64,000 bases of DNA from positions 620,001 to 684,000 of the forward strand of contig CAWBJY010000002.1 in assembly GCA_963789215.1 (NCBI GenBank), in the 5' to 3' direction. Both the position numbers and the translations under genes were made by a program. Positions 8,351-17,490 of this stretch are shown here, in pieces. Positions within the stretch are counted from its first letter, which is position 1. The number at the start of each line of letters is the position of its first letter. Source of the DNA: Phormidesmis sp963789215. GTDB taxonomy: Bacteria; Cyanobacteriota; Cyanobacteriia; Phormidesmidales; Phormidesmidaceae. The notes below the pieces were generated by a model. The model was not told the origin of the DNA and ran no database searches. It worked only from the letters and a program-made list of their open reading frames with translations.

Positions 8351-8824
8351 CTAGCCATCGGTTTGACGATCCTGAGTTTCCTGATAGGCTTTCTCTTCCA
8401 AATAAAAGTCGCTTGCGTTGATGTCGCCGATGACGATCGGTTCGTAGCGGACGGCCCCTTCGACGGTTACAGATTCGCCCACCTCAGGCGCCTCGCGATC
8501 GGTGAGTACCCACAGGCTGCCAGTTTCGTCCTGTACTTGATAGAGCCAACCTTCTAAAACAGCGGCCCTCTGGGCAATTTTTCCAGAGACGGTGATGGTG
8601 TCGTCAACCTGCTGATCGGTGAGCGAATTGATTGTAGTAGCTGGTCTGGAGGAAAGCCGGAAGGCAGGGAGTCGAACCGGTGAAACTTCTGCTACGGGTT
8701 CTGGACCAACCTCGGAGACGGCACATCCGCTTATCGCTGAGCTAGCTAGGACAGCGCCTAAACCCGCACTGACAAGTATCGCAGAACGAGATCTAAACGC
8801 AGCTGTGAGGTGAGTTAATAGCAT
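8351..8824 (-). CDS. Predicted lipoprotein with an OB-fold-like domain
   Basis: 157 residues. An N-terminal hydrophobic signal ends in the lipobox AISGC with Cys34, so it is probably lipid-anchored. Residues about 65-145 resemble an OB fold of the kind annotated as nucleic-acid-binding in secreted proteins (DDTITVSGKIAQ, GWLYQVQDETGSLWV, VTVEGAVRYEP). It is divergent from folD. Similar small cyanobacterial lipoproteins are uncharacterised, so no function is proposed. Confidence 0.75.
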   Translation of the reverse strand: MLLTHLTAAFRSRSAILVSAGLGAVLASSAISGCAVSEVGPEPVAEVSPVRLPAFRLSSRPATTINSLTDQQVDDTITVSGKIAQRAAVLEGWLYQVQDETGSLWVLTDREAPEVGESVTVEGAVRYEPIVIGDINASDFYLEEKAYQETQDRQTDG

Positions 8825-9092
8825 TTCTTAAAGGTTTGGCCTTTTTATAAGGACGATGAACAAGACGCAGGCGTTGCGACGCACCGTAACGTTGATGCTT
8901 TAGATTTTGATGCTCTACTGGTTGCCATATTACCTACAGAGAAGCATTTTTTCAGGCGCTGCTTTGGTAATCTGGTGTCAGTGCTCGAACGTTAGATTCG
9001 ACTGCGATCGCCTCGATGAACATCGAGTTATTAGCACTGGTTACTCGCATTTACTGCTCAGACCTATTGGGTCGGTAGAGCATTCTAACATT

Positions 9093-9974
9093 ATGGCCCA
9101 AACCCTAGACGGGAAGGCGCTCGCCAAGCAGATTCAGGCCGATTGCGCTGCCGATATTCAATCTTGGCAAGCCCAGTATGGCAGACCGCCCGGCCTAGCC
9201 GTGCTGATGGTTGGTGATAACCCAGCGAGTGCGGCTTATGTGCGCGGTAAAGAGCGGGCCTGCGAGCGGCTTGGCATTGCGTCTTTAGGTCAGCATTTGC
9301 CAAAGGAGACTTCGTATGAGGCGATCGCTCAGAAGATCCTGGCGCTCAATCAAAACCCAAACGTAGACGGTATTCTAGTTCAGCTACCGCTTCCCAAACA
9401 TCTGGACTCTACGGCGCTGCTAGCGCTGATTGACCCAGATAAAGACGTGGACGGACTGCACCCTACCAATTTGGGCCGACTTGTTAGAGGTGAGCCGGGC
9501 CTTAGAAGCTGTACGCCTCTTGGCATTATGCGTTTGCTCGAAGCTTATAATATTTCGCCTGCTGGCAAGCGTGCTGTCATCATAGGTCGTAGCATTTTAG
9601 TGGGTAAGCCGATAGGGCTAATGCTGCTAGCTGCTAACGCGACGCCCACTTTTGCCCATTCCAAAACTCAAAATTTATCAGAACTAACCCGCTCAGCCGA
9701 TATTCTAGTAGCAGCCATCGGTATTCCTAACTTTATCGGTCAGGAGATGGTCAAACCCGGCGCAGTTGTGATTGATGTGGGCATCAACCGCATAGAGAAT
9801 GCCGAAACGGGTAAAGCCCGACTGATCGGCGACGTCGATTTTGATGCTGTTGAACCGATTGCCTCAGCGATTACGCCCGTCCCCGGTGGTGTAGGTGCTA
9901 TGACCGTGGCGATGCTGTTAGAAAACACAATTTCTAGCTATTGCGATCGCCTAAATATCTCCTCTCGCGCCTAA
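9093..9974 (+). CDS. folD: Bifunctional methylenetetrahydrofolate dehydrogenase/cyclohydrolase
   Basis: 293 residues from the ATG at 9093 (MAQTLDGKALAKQIQ), the family length. An in-frame ATG at 8907 would add 62 residues unlike the family and is not used. FolD interconverts 5,10-methylene-, methenyl- and formyl-tetrahydrofolate in one-carbon metabolism. Signatures: YVRGKERACERLGI near residue 50, DGILVQLPLPKHL, PDKDVDGLHP, and the NADP-binding IGRSILVGKPIGLML. PVPGGVGAMTVAML marks the C-terminus. crtE begins 39 bases after the stop, so the two may be cotranscribed. Confidence 0.97.
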   Translation: MAQTLDGKALAKQIQADCAADIQSWQAQYGRPPGLAVLMVGDNPASAAYVRGKERACERLGIASLGQHLPKETSYEAIAQKILALNQNPNVDGILVQLPLPKHLDSTALLALIDPDKDVDGLHPTNLGRLVRGEPGLRSCTPLGIMRLLEAYNISPAGKRAVIIGRSILVGKPIGLMLLAANATPTFAHSKTQNLSELTRSADILVAAIGIPNFIGQEMVKPGAVVIDVGINRIENAETGKARLIGDVDFDAVEPIASAITPVPGGVGAMTVAMLLENTISSYCDRLNISSRA

Positions 9975-10012
9975 CCGTTTGCTCTTTCCCACTCATCACC
10001 CAATCACTTCCC

Positions 10013-10954
10013 ATGGTGACCACCAACCTCGATACCCCCAATCTCAACAGCGCCGCCCTCGACGCCACTACCGTTTTCGATCTTAAAACGTACTTAGCTC
10101 GGCAAGCGCAGGCCGTTGAGGCCGCGCTGGATCGCTCTTTGCCGATGCGCTATCCCGAGCAAATTTATGAGGCTATGCGCTACTCGTTACTCGCCGGTGG
10201 CAAGCGACTCAGACCAATATTGTGTCTGGCAACTTGTAAAATGCTGGGCGCGGCTGAAAGTGTCGCGATGCCTACCGCTTGCGCCTTAGAGATGGTGCAC
10301 ACCATGTCGCTGATTCACGATGACTTGCCGGCGATGGATGACGATGACTATCGCCGTGGCAAGCTAACAAACCATAAGGTATATGGCGAAGATGTGGCCG
10401 TCTTAGCCGGCGATGGGCTGCTAGCCTACGCCTTTGAATATATTGCGACACAGACTCAAGGAGCCGCCCCTGAGCAGATTCTTAAGGTAATTGCTCAGCT
10501 GGGTAAAGCGGTTGGGGCAGATGGCTTAGTGGGCGGTCAGATTGTCGATTTGGCTTCGGAAGGGACTGCCGTTAACGAAGAGACGCTGACCTACATTCAT
10601 ATGCACAAAACGGCGGCGCTGCTAGAAGTTTCGGTGACCTCTGGGGCAATGCTAGCAGGGGCGGATGCGGCGGCGGTTGAGCCGCTTAGCCGCTATGCGC
10701 AGCGCATCGGGCTGGCTTTTCAGATTGTGGACGATGTGCTCGATATTACATCTACGTCTGAAACGTTAGGTAAATCGGTGGGGAAAGACGTTGCGGCGCA
10801 GAAGGCGACCTATCCTAGTCTGTGGGGACTGGAAGAATCGCAGCGGCGAGCGGATCAGTTAGTGATAGAGGCGATTTCAGCACTCGATAGTTTTGGTGAA
10901 TCGGCTGAGCCTTTAAGAGCGATCGCCAAATACATTACTGCTCGTACTCACTAA
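10013..10954 (+). CDS. crtE: Geranylgeranyl diphosphate synthase
   Basis: 313 residues from the ATG at 10013; an upstream TTG frame overlaps folD and is not supported. It condenses IPP with allylic diphosphates to give GGPP for carotenoids, phytyl chains and quinones. The first Asp-rich motif is IHDDLPAMDDDDYRRG (DDxxxxD type) and the second is FQIVDDVLDIT. LLAGGKRLRPILCLA binds the diphosphate. Carotenoid relevance in this window: crtR lies 20 kb downstream. It sits between folD and a divergent-PAP2 gene; I recall crtE beside a divergent-PAP2 gene in other cyanobacteria. Confidence 0.96.
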   Translation: MVTTNLDTPNLNSAALDATTVFDLKTYLARQAQAVEAALDRSLPMRYPEQIYEAMRYSLLAGGKRLRPILCLATCKMLGAAESVAMPTACALEMVHTMSLIHDDLPAMDDDDYRRGKLTNHKVYGEDVAVLAGDGLLAYAFEYIATQTQGAAPEQILKVIAQLGKAVGADGLVGGQIVDLASEGTAVNEETLTYIHMHKTAALLEVSVTSGAMLAGADAAAVEPLSRYAQRIGLAFQIVDDVLDITSTSETLGKSVGKDVAAQKATYPSLWGLEESQRRADQLVIEAISALDSFGESAEPLRAIAKYITARTH

Positions 10955-10970
10955 CCGCCCGCTGATTGCC

Positions 10971-11015
10971 CCCGAACCTATTTCTCCCGAACCTGTTTTT
11001 CCCGTACCTATTTCT
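10971..11015 (+). repeat. Three tandem 15-bp repeats between crtE and the PAP2-like gene
   Basis: CCCGAACCTATTTCT, CCCGAACCTGTTTTT and CCCGTACCTATTTCT follow each other without spacer at 10971-11015, and a fourth partial unit CCTGTACGG follows. They are non-coding. Confidence 0.7.
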
Positions 11016-11074
11016 CCTGTACGGACGCACCGCTTGTGCGTCTCTCCATTACCCACCCGCTCTACCTCAGCCTC

Positions 11075-11530
11075 ATGCACGACTTCAATCAAATCTTCGA
11101 TAATCATGTGCTTTGGGTAGCGTTAGTTGCCTGCATCACCGCTCAAATTCTCAAGCTCGTCTTTGAGTTTGCTCAGCATCGCTCTATTAACCCCAAAGTT
11201 TTGGTCGAAACCGGTGGAATGCCTAGCGCTCACTCTGCTTTGGTAACGGCGCTAGCCTGCGGCGTTGGGCAAACCATTGGTTGGAATACGCCCGCTTTTG
11301 CCGTAACTTCGGTATTTGCAGTCATCGTGATGTACGATGCGGCGGGCGTACGTCAAGCAGCGGGTAAGCAAGCTAAAGTTCTCAATCAAATTCTAGATGA
11401 GCTCTTTCAAGAACATTCCGAATTTAACCAAGATCGGCTAAAAGAGCTGCTGGGCCATACGCCTGTACAGGTAATTGTTGGCTCTGCGCTAGGCGTTGTG
11501 ATTGCCTGGCTAACCGCGCCAGTTGCCTAG
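11075..11530 (+). CDS. Divergent PAP2 (DUF212) family membrane protein
   Basis: 151 residues from the ATG at 11075 (MHDFNQIFDNHVLWVAL); a GTG at 11036 would add 13 unsupported residues. Several transmembrane helices are present. The signature of the divergent phosphatidic-acid-phosphatase family is clear: KVLVETGGMPSAHSALVTAL, and later VMYDAAGVRQAAGKQA and LKELLGHTPVQV. Enzymatic activity of the family is not established; an isoprenoid-diphosphate role is sometimes guessed from the crtE neighbourhood. It lies 120 bases after crtE on the same strand. Confidence 0.9.
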   Translation: MHDFNQIFDNHVLWVALVACITAQILKLVFEFAQHRSINPKVLVETGGMPSAHSALVTALACGVGQTIGWNTPAFAVTSVFAVIVMYDAAGVRQAAGKQAKVLNQILDELFQEHSEFNQDRLKELLGHTPVQVIVGSALGVVIAWLTAPVA

Positions 11531-11536
11531 CGTTCG

Positions 11537-12235
11537 CTAGAAACGCGCGACGGCTGGGGTTAATCGAACAACTTCTTGAGCATCGACTACGACTGCGGTG
11601 GTTTGGGCGTCGATTAAGCGTTGTAATGTAGCGTCTGCGCTGTCTGGATCGCTGGTGTAGTCGGCTAGCAGGTAAGCCTGTCCTCGATAGACGGCCAGTC
11701 CAACGGGACGCACGACTTGACTTACGGTGTCGGCGATCTCTGGGCGATCGCCATAATTTACTAAAACGGCATAGCCTGTCCCTAACTTCAGCGGCTGATA
11801 GATTCCCGCTCCGCTCGTTGCGTTGCGAGCTGGCTGGCCGGTTGATACCTGGGCGGTGCTACGAGTATCGGTTTGAGCAGTTCCATCGGTCGGCCTGGAA
11901 ACGAAGCTTTCATAACCTTCTACCGTGGTCATGTAGGTGGCCCAGGCATTTGCAGTTTCTAAGCTGGTGAACCCGCCGGCTCTGACTAGCACTTCGTCTA
12001 GATACTGGCAAACCAGCACGGTATTGTCAGCCGGTAAGGCCGCTGAAATTTGACGACGCTCTGCTTCATTGTCTCCGCGTACTAGCAGCAAATATTCTTG
12101 AGCGGCAGGCGGCGGGCAGGCAGGCAATCTGGACTGAGCTAGCGCCTGCGATGGCATCAGCGCTGAGCCTATAGCTGAAGCTAGTGTGGCCGCGCTGAGC
12201 GCAACGGCCAGCGATAGGTGAGAGAAAGATAGCAT
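11537..12235 (-). CDS. Secreted protein with two SPOR-like repeats, function unknown
   Basis: 232 residues from the ATG at 12235; a TTG further upstream is less likely. An N-terminal signal peptide ends near AQSRLPACPP (SQALAQS, probable AxA cleavage). Two similar segments follow, one around YLLLVRGDNEAERRQI and YLDEVLVRAGGF, the other around YAVLVNYGDRPEIADTV and RGQAYLLADYT. This spacing resembles divergent SPOR-type repeats. They are separated by a Thr/Ser/Gln-rich linker. It is probably periplasmic. It converges on the PAP2 gene with only 6 bases between stop codons and no visible terminator. Confidence 0.75.
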   Translation of the reverse strand: MLSFSHLSLAVALSAATLASAIGSALMPSQALAQSRLPACPPPAAQEYLLLVRGDNEAERRQISAALPADNTVLVCQYLDEVLVRAGGFTSLETANAWATYMTTVEGYESFVSRPTDGTAQTDTRSTAQVSTGQPARNATSGAGIYQPLKLGTGYAVLVNYGDRPEIADTVSQVVRPVGLAVYRGQAYLLADYTSDPDSADATLQRLIDAQTTAVVVDAQEVVRLTPAVARF

Positions 12236-12282
12236 GACAAAATTCCAGGAGTAAGATGAGCAACCCAAGTGGAGAGACCGGT

Positions 12283-12612
12283 TTAAGAGACGGCTTCTAA
12301 AGATGCTAGCGGATCGGGGATAGTGCTACTGGGCGCTTCGAAGGAGCCTGTGGCCACGTACTGCAAGCGCAGCTTCAGCCAGGTGATGAACGTTTTGTCG
12401 GTAGATACGACGGTAGCAGCGGGCTGAGGGCATTTAGCTTTTGTTGCAGATAGCTCGGGGGCTTCTAAGAAAGCGGGCTGCCTGATCAGCCAGAAGTCAA
12501 TTTCTTTTTCCTGCGATTGATAGTGACGATGACGTTCTTGAAGTACTTCATCGAGCGGTTCTTCTTCTAATAAAAAGCGCTGGCTAGCCGCCACGTAATA
12601 ATAAGTTGTCAT
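12283..12612 (-). CDS. ycf54: Ycf54, accessory factor of Mg-protoporphyrin IX monomethylester cyclase
   Basis: 109 residues from MTTYYYVAASQRFLLEEEPL; an upstream in-frame TTG is rejected. The sequence matches Ycf54 along its length: QEKEIDFWLIRQPAFLEAPE, KAKCPQPAATVVST and a C-terminal IPDPLASL. Ycf54 binds the oxidative cyclase AcsF/CycI and is needed for efficient protochlorophyllide formation in cyanobacteria and plastids. It stands between two unrelated leftward genes. An upstream gap of about 120 bases contains the direct repeat GTGAATCTAATGTA at 12700-12727, of unknown meaning. Confidence 0.95.
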   Translation of the reverse strand: MTTYYYVAASQRFLLEEEPLDEVLQERHRHYQSQEKEIDFWLIRQPAFLEAPELSATKAKCPQPAATVVSTDKTFITWLKLRLQYVATGSFEAPSSTIPDPLASLEAVS

Positions 12613-12734
12613 TTTTTTAGTTGAAAGCGTCCAGGCAGGCAAATGCCTGATTAGATTATCTTACGACGCTGCCAGATGCCAAAAGAACTGTGACACTGTG
12701 GTGAATCTAATGTAGTGAATCTAATGTAGCGAAT

Positions 12735-14936
12735 CTAAAAGTCTATTCGCCCAGACGGGACGGTGCTAAATTCGGGCGCTCTAGATAGCTCAATCGGCTC
12801 TAGGGCTGTTTCGATATCGACTTCCTGCTCAGGGTTGATGTCGGCAGCGTTAATAATAGCGCCGAGTAGTCGCACATCGTCGCTTAGCTCTAGCTCTTCT
12901 ATGGCGGCGTCGAGCACCGCTTTTTCGGTGATGCCAGGGCGAGCGATTAGGACAATGCCGTCTGTTTGTTCTTCTAGCAACAGGGCGTCATCGCAGCGTG
13001 TAAGCGAGGGTGTATCGAGGATGACCATATCGAAGCGGGCTCGAGCGTCTTTTAAGAACTGCTGCATTTCGCTAGATTCGATGATGGCTGCTGGCTGACG
13101 CTGAGGGCCAGGTGAGGCGCAAACATAGAGATTTTCTACGTGGGAAACCATCTGAAGGGGTTCGCCTACGTAGCCGCTGTAGTAGCGCAGCGGCTCTAAA
13201 ATCGTTTGAGCCACGGTGGGAAGTCCTAGAATCTCAGCTTTGGAGGCCGATCTCAAGTCAGCTTCGACTAGGAGCGTGCGGCGACCGGCTCTAGCTGAGG
13301 CGATCGCCAAATTATAAGCGCTGACGCTTTTACCTTCTTGCGATCGCGTACTCGTTAGCACAATCACCCGAGGCCCAATGGCGCTTTCTTCTGTTCCTAC
13401 TAGGCGCAAACGGCTCAAAAACCGCTCGTAGCTGGCGTTGTAAAGCGAATCGGGCTGTACTAAAACTGGAACAGCACGGGGCGATCGCGTTTTCATCGCT
13501 GGAATTATCCCTAGAATAGGCACTTCCTGCTCTTGTAGCTGACCTTCTATCTCCTCGGCAGTGCGCACGGTGCCATCGAGCATATCTAGCAGATAGACAA
13601 CGCCTCCCCCGACAACCAATCCGCCTAGACCCCCTGCGAGCAAAATTACCCAGGGCGCTGCTTGCTCGTTTGGGGCCTCCATCGTAAACACGGGCACGGC
13701 GACTGAGAGAGAGCTAACTGTTTCGGCCTGTGCTACTTGAGCATCTACTAGCCGTGCGCCTAGCTGATCGTTCAGCGCTCGCCATCTGACTACTTCACTC
13801 GCTAGGCGATCGCGCTCTAGCTGCTTGTTGGGCAGCGTGGAATATTCTTGCTGTAAAGACTGCTCCGACTGGCGAATCACATCTTGCTGACCGAGCAAGG
13901 CGTCTCGCTGCGTGGCGAGTGCGACGAGCTGATTAGCCAGGGCTGCTCTCGCTGGATCTAAATTGGTTTGAGCGTTGCCGGGGATAGCGGCGACGGTGCC
14001 ATCTCCTTTGAGTACGCTGCTTATGCGCTCTTGCAGCCGCGCTCGAAACGCGTCCAAACTACTCTGTAGCTCTCGCACTGAGGGATGCAGCTCTTTGAAG
14101 CCCTGCGCTTTTAGCAAGGCCTTTTGCGTTTCCGCTTCATAAATTTGCGCTCTTAGCTGGGCTACAGACGGATCTGCGCTGAGCGCCGAAGAGGCGTAGG
14201 CTTCTTCGGGCGACATCCCTAGCTGATTTTGAATACTTTGAATTTGCGCATTGATGCCTGCTAAGGCAATGTCGTTCGTGCGGAGCTGCTGCTGGCTACC
14301 GGCGATCGCATTGAGCACGCTGCCATCAATGGCCGATGCGATCGCTGGGCCTTCACGCCGGTCGTAGTTCTCTAGCGCATCCTCGGCCTTTTTTAGCTCG
14401 CTGGCAATCTCGGGTACGCGTCGATCTAGCTCTTCGGTAATATTTGTAAGCGTTTGGCGGTTAGTAATTTGGCTAAGCTGAATCATCCCGTCGATAAGTA
14501 CGCTCAGCACCGATTCTGTGACCGCGCGATCTGGCCCTAGGTTACGCACGGTTACCTGCTGACTAATCGTCGTGATATCAGCCGTATCGCCCGCGGCTAC
14601 TACCGCCACCTGGGTACTATCTCTAATTTGCGCTGGCGTTAGGTTAATGCCCTGCTCTTCTAGCTTTCTAGAAACCTCCTGTAGCAAGACGCCCGAGAGC
14701 AGCGAGTCCTCATTAATCAGCAGCTTGCCCTGATTCTGCACCTGCCCGGTAACGTTGGCAAACACCACCTGCGGCGAATTATCGACTAGGACGCTCTCGG
14801 CATAATATTCGGGCGGTGGCTCTGGCCGAAAAGCCGCCAAACTAGAGACGCCCAAAATAGAGAAAAAGGTAAATAAGCCTGGCCACTTATAGCGGTCTAG
14901 TGCAAGCAGATAGCGTTTGATGAATGGGGATGCCAT
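12735..14936 (-). CDS. Wzc/GumC-like polysaccharide co-polymerase with ATPase domain
   Basis: 733 residues. One transmembrane helix is near residues 19-36 and a second near 422-445, bracketing a long periplasmic coiled-coil region of the Wzz type. The cytoplasmic domain (about 495-715) is a BY-kinase/ParA-like ATPase: Walker A TSTRSQEGKSVSAYNLA near 530, an A' motif LLVEADLR and Walker B MVILDTPS. The A' motif has Glu where Asp is usual, and the C-terminus lacks the tyrosine cluster of Wzc-type kinases. It controls chain length and export of exopolysaccharide with the Wza-like protein upstream. It is the last gene of the exosortase/EPS cluster. Confidence 0.9.
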   Translation of the reverse strand: MASPFIKRYLLALDRYKWPGLFTFFSILGVSSLAAFRPEPPPEYYAESVLVDNSPQVVFANVTGQVQNQGKLLINEDSLLSGVLLQEVSRKLEEQGINLTPAQIRDSTQVAVVAAGDTADITTISQQVTVRNLGPDRAVTESVLSVLIDGMIQLSQITNRQTLTNITEELDRRVPEIASELKKAEDALENYDRREGPAIASAIDGSVLNAIAGSQQQLRTNDIALAGINAQIQSIQNQLGMSPEEAYASSALSADPSVAQLRAQIYEAETQKALLKAQGFKELHPSVRELQSSLDAFRARLQERISSVLKGDGTVAAIPGNAQTNLDPARAALANQLVALATQRDALLGQQDVIRQSEQSLQQEYSTLPNKQLERDRLASEVVRWRALNDQLGARLVDAQVAQAETVSSLSVAVPVFTMEAPNEQAAPWVILLAGGLGGLVVGGGVVYLLDMLDGTVRTAEEIEGQLQEQEVPILGIIPAMKTRSPRAVPVLVQPDSLYNASYERFLSRLRLVGTEESAIGPRVIVLTSTRSQEGKSVSAYNLAIASARAGRRTLLVEADLRSASKAEILGLPTVAQTILEPLRYYSGYVGEPLQMVSHVENLYVCASPGPQRQPAAIIESSEMQQFLKDARARFDMVILDTPSLTRCDDALLLEEQTDGIVLIARPGITEKAVLDAAIEELELSDDVRLLGAIINAADINPEQEVDIETALEPIELSRAPEFSTVPSGRIDF

Positions 14937-14993
14937 AAGCTTTAAAGAAGATTAGCGAAGAGTATTGAGCAGAGAACAAGATGCTTAAAAGGG

Positions 14994-16352
14994 CTACTGG
15001 AAAGGCGTTTCATCTAAAAGAGCGTCGTTGATGAAGTTGGTGAAACCAAAAACATCTCGGAAGGGCCGCGTAATGGTCTGCAGCGCGTACGATAGCCGAC
15101 CGATCAGATTTCGTCCAACGACAATGACATCGCTGTCTTCGAGCGGCGGATTTTGGGTAATGTCTCCCGTCACCGCGCTTTTGGCATCTAGGCCGACGGT
15201 CACTGCTCTACCACTTTCGGGGTCGTAGCGGATGAGAGCGACATCTCCTAAGTTGGCCGTGTCGGGATTGACCCCTAGTAGCGAAACGGCATCGACAAAG
15301 GTGCTGCCATTGTTAAGGTTGAGGGTGCCAATGCCGCTGCGTCCGCCCGCGTAATTGATGAAGCGAACGTTGATAATCGGCTGGGCTAGCGTAGAGCGGG
15401 CAACTAGAAAACGGTCGTATTCGTCTATCTGACTGGGATCTAGCTCTGGAATGACTACGACATCGCCATCTTCTAGGCGCACGTCCGGTAGCGGACTTCC
15501 TGCTTTAAGCGGGGTGAATAAATCGACGTTGATGGTTTCTTCGCTGAGTACGCCGTTGCGCCTGAACTGCCGTTGCACCTGGATGGCCCGTAAATCTGAG
15601 GTACGAGTTGCGCCGCCTGCTATAAGCAATGCGGTCGCGACGCTAGGGTCTGGCAGGGGGTAGAATCCGGGTCTTTGCACGGAACCTAAAATGGTGACTT
15701 CAACGCCTCTTTGGGCGACGAGCGTGAGATCGACGGTTGTACTGCTGATGTCTACATATTGATTGTAGATACTGCGCAACCTAGCCTCTGCTTCGGGTAT
15801 CGTTTGGCCGTCGAAGGATACGGCACCTTGTATAGGGATGATGATTTTGCCCTGTAGGTCGAGCGTGGCCTGAAAGCTGAGATCGGGATAGCGCTGAACG
15901 CTGACGAAAATGCTGTCGCCTGGGCCTAAGTGGTAGTTGTCGAAGTCGGGCGGCAGGACGGCAGGACTCGCTGCGGTGGCGGGCGTACCCGTTAGCGGCT
16001 GGGCGTAGCGAGGGCCAGATTGAGGCGGCAAGCTGGGAATAGAGCCGTCGGGGCTGACGGTGTATGGCGGAGCTGCGGACGGACGGGCTGAAGGAATGGG
16101 CGCAATGGTGGCGTCTTGGAGAATGGGTGCGGGCTGTGCGGGCGGAGCCAGCGTGGGTAAGTTTTCTTGTGCAAGGGCGGATTCTACGCCGGTTCCTAGC
16201 CCCGCGCTGACTAGCCCTGTTAGCCATATAGCAGTCGATAGCCGCTGGCTAAAGCTTTTTAGCGATCGCGGCTCTCTAGCCCTGCCTTGTAAAAACGGGG
16301 CTGAAACAGGGGCCTTGAGATAGTCGCTAGAGCTGGGTAAACCGTTATTCAT
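14994..16352 (-). CDS. Wza-like polysaccharide export protein (SLBB domains)
   Basis: 452 residues from the ATG at 16352; a TTG two codons earlier is unlikely. An N-terminal hydrophobic segment ends near VESALAQE (signal peptide), followed by a Pro/Ala-rich linker of about 80 residues. The polysaccharide biosynthesis/export domain starts at YHLGPGDSIFVSVQRYPDL. SLBB motifs follow (VTILGSVQRPGFYPL and a later IGTLNLNNGSTFVDAVSLLG). It should form the outer-membrane channel used with the Wzc-like protein encoded 57 bases downstream. Leftward operon with the cyanoexosortase. Confidence 0.92.
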   Translation of the reverse strand: MNNGLPSSSDYLKAPVSAPFLQGRAREPRSLKSFSQRLSTAIWLTGLVSAGLGTGVESALAQENLPTLAPPAQPAPILQDATIAPIPSARPSAAPPYTVSPDGSIPSLPPQSGPRYAQPLTGTPATAASPAVLPPDFDNYHLGPGDSIFVSVQRYPDLSFQATLDLQGKIIIPIQGAVSFDGQTIPEAEARLRSIYNQYVDISSTTVDLTLVAQRGVEVTILGSVQRPGFYPLPDPSVATALLIAGGATRTSDLRAIQVQRQFRRNGVLSEETINVDLFTPLKAGSPLPDVRLEDGDVVVIPELDPSQIDEYDRFLVARSTLAQPIINVRFINYAGGRSGIGTLNLNNGSTFVDAVSLLGVNPDTANLGDVALIRYDPESGRAVTVGLDAKSAVTGDITQNPPLEDSDVIVVGRNLIGRLSYALQTITRPFRDVFGFTNFINDALLDETPFQ

Positions 16353-16432
16353 GACCAACTTGTGAATAGCATGAGCAGGAGACTGTTGTGGAAGGAATAT
16401 GCACCCAATACGGACGAAGAATAGCTAGATCT

Positions 16433-17200
16433 TCAAGTCGGCTTCGGGTCTGTAAACACCGTGTCTAGCAGAGTTTTTTGAACAATTTCACCTAGAGATG
16501 CTGCCATCGCTCGGTGCAAGGAAATATCGCTGAAGGGTTCGATGGGCAACCACAGACTAACGGCAACCCAGGGCGTTCTTTGATTGCGCTGCCACTGCGC
16601 AATTTGATCTGTCCAAAACCAACGGGCTGGGGAGGGGCTACCGCCCGTGGGCCAAGCGTACCACTGCAAAACTGCGTAGGTTTGATTTTGGTTCCAAGCG
16701 CGGAAAAAATCGCTGCTCACCGGAACGGTTTGAGCGCTGTTGGAAGCTGCGTCTGAAGCGCTGCGCGAGGCTGAAAAAGACAGCTTTTGGCGGTCGTCTG
16801 TTTTCCACTGCTGGGAGCCTTGAATATCTACCCATTCGACTTCGGGCTGGTCGGCGTACCAAACTTGCGGTCGCAGCAATAAAAAGATGTCGTCGGGGCT
16901 TTCTGGTGCGATCGCCCGTCTGGTTTCTGGCTCGGCGGTAAGCTGCTGAATTGACCAGGTTTGGCCACCTAACTTAGTGGTGGTTTGCTCTTGCGTTTGC
17001 CAGCCGGGAATTGGCAGTCCCTGCGCTTTTACCGCAATTAGCGCAGACTTATTCGGTACGGTAGGATCGTTGGCCCAGGGCCACTCGCCTATGTAACGCG
17101 GCAGCGCACCTACGGCTACAAAAAGAGCAAGGATTGCCACGACTAAGAACGAGGCAAAAGACTTTTTAGATGCTTTTTGAGTCAGGGTAGGAGAAGACAC
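16433..17200 (-). CDS. Cyanoexosortase system-associated protein
   Basis: 255 residues with one N-terminal transmembrane helix (about 16-34, FLVVAILALFVAVGALP) and a large periplasmic remainder rich in Trp. The general layout resembles proteins that accompany exosortases in cyanobacteria (cyanoexosortase B system-associated family); this identification rests on position and architecture. It lies directly between the exosortase and the Wza/Wzc export genes, which supports a role in sorting or coupling secretion to exopolysaccharide. No catalytic motif is recognised. Confidence 0.75.
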   Translation of the reverse strand: MSSPTLTQKASKKSFASFLVVAILALFVAVGALPRYIGEWPWANDPTVPNKSALIAVKAQGLPIPGWQTQEQTTTKLGGQTWSIQQLTAEPETRRAIAPESPDDIFLLLRPQVWYADQPEVEWVDIQGSQQWKTDDRQKLSFSASRSASDAASNSAQTVPVSSDFFRAWNQNQTYAVLQWYAWPTGGSPSPARWFWTDQIAQWQRNQRTPWVAVSLWLPIEPFSDISLHRAMAASLGEIVQKTLLDTVFTDPKPT

Positions 17201-17262
17201 GATAAGACGCTGTTGAAGATGGGCTGGATGCCGAACGGAGCTCGGTAGAAAGCTGAAGCAGT

Positions 17263-17490
17263 TTAGAAGAAATCTGTCGGTGGTGTGTGCGGTGCTGATG
17301 GCCCGCTGGCGTTAGGATAATCGGGTTTGGCCGCCGGTGGCCTGCTAGCCGTTTGTAGGCTATTGGCAGAGGTTGCCATGCTTAAACTGTTGGGTACATA
17401 GCTTTCTAGCAGCCTGATGAGGATGACCAACATCCCGAGCATTGCCGCTGAATAGAGATCGCCACCCCAGCTATCGTGCAGCCAGGTCAA
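17263..17490 (-). pseudogene. C-terminal part of the cyanoexosortase, separated by a frameshift
   Basis: The 75-codon frame starts only at a TTG. It reads TWLHDSWGGDLYSAAMLGML, a transmembrane helix that matches, from memory of the family, the expected last part of cyanoexosortases. It then has a Pro/Ser-rich tail. It overlaps the preceding exosortase frame by 20 bases in the +1 relationship. Joining at 17488-17491 gives DAAF-TWLHDSWGG. It is therefore more likely the lost end of the exosortase than an independent gene. It could still be made separately from the TTG. Confidence 0.7.

Noticed and set aside
8907..9092. N-terminal extension of FolD from an upstream ATG
   Set aside because: The 62 extra residues do not resemble FolD, while the ATG at 9093 gives the exact family start.
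15781..16227. 148-codon minus-strand frame inside the Wza-like gene
   Set aside because: It lies in an alternative frame of a well-supported gene; its Arg/Pro/Ser-rich composition is a shadow of the Pro/Ala-rich linker.
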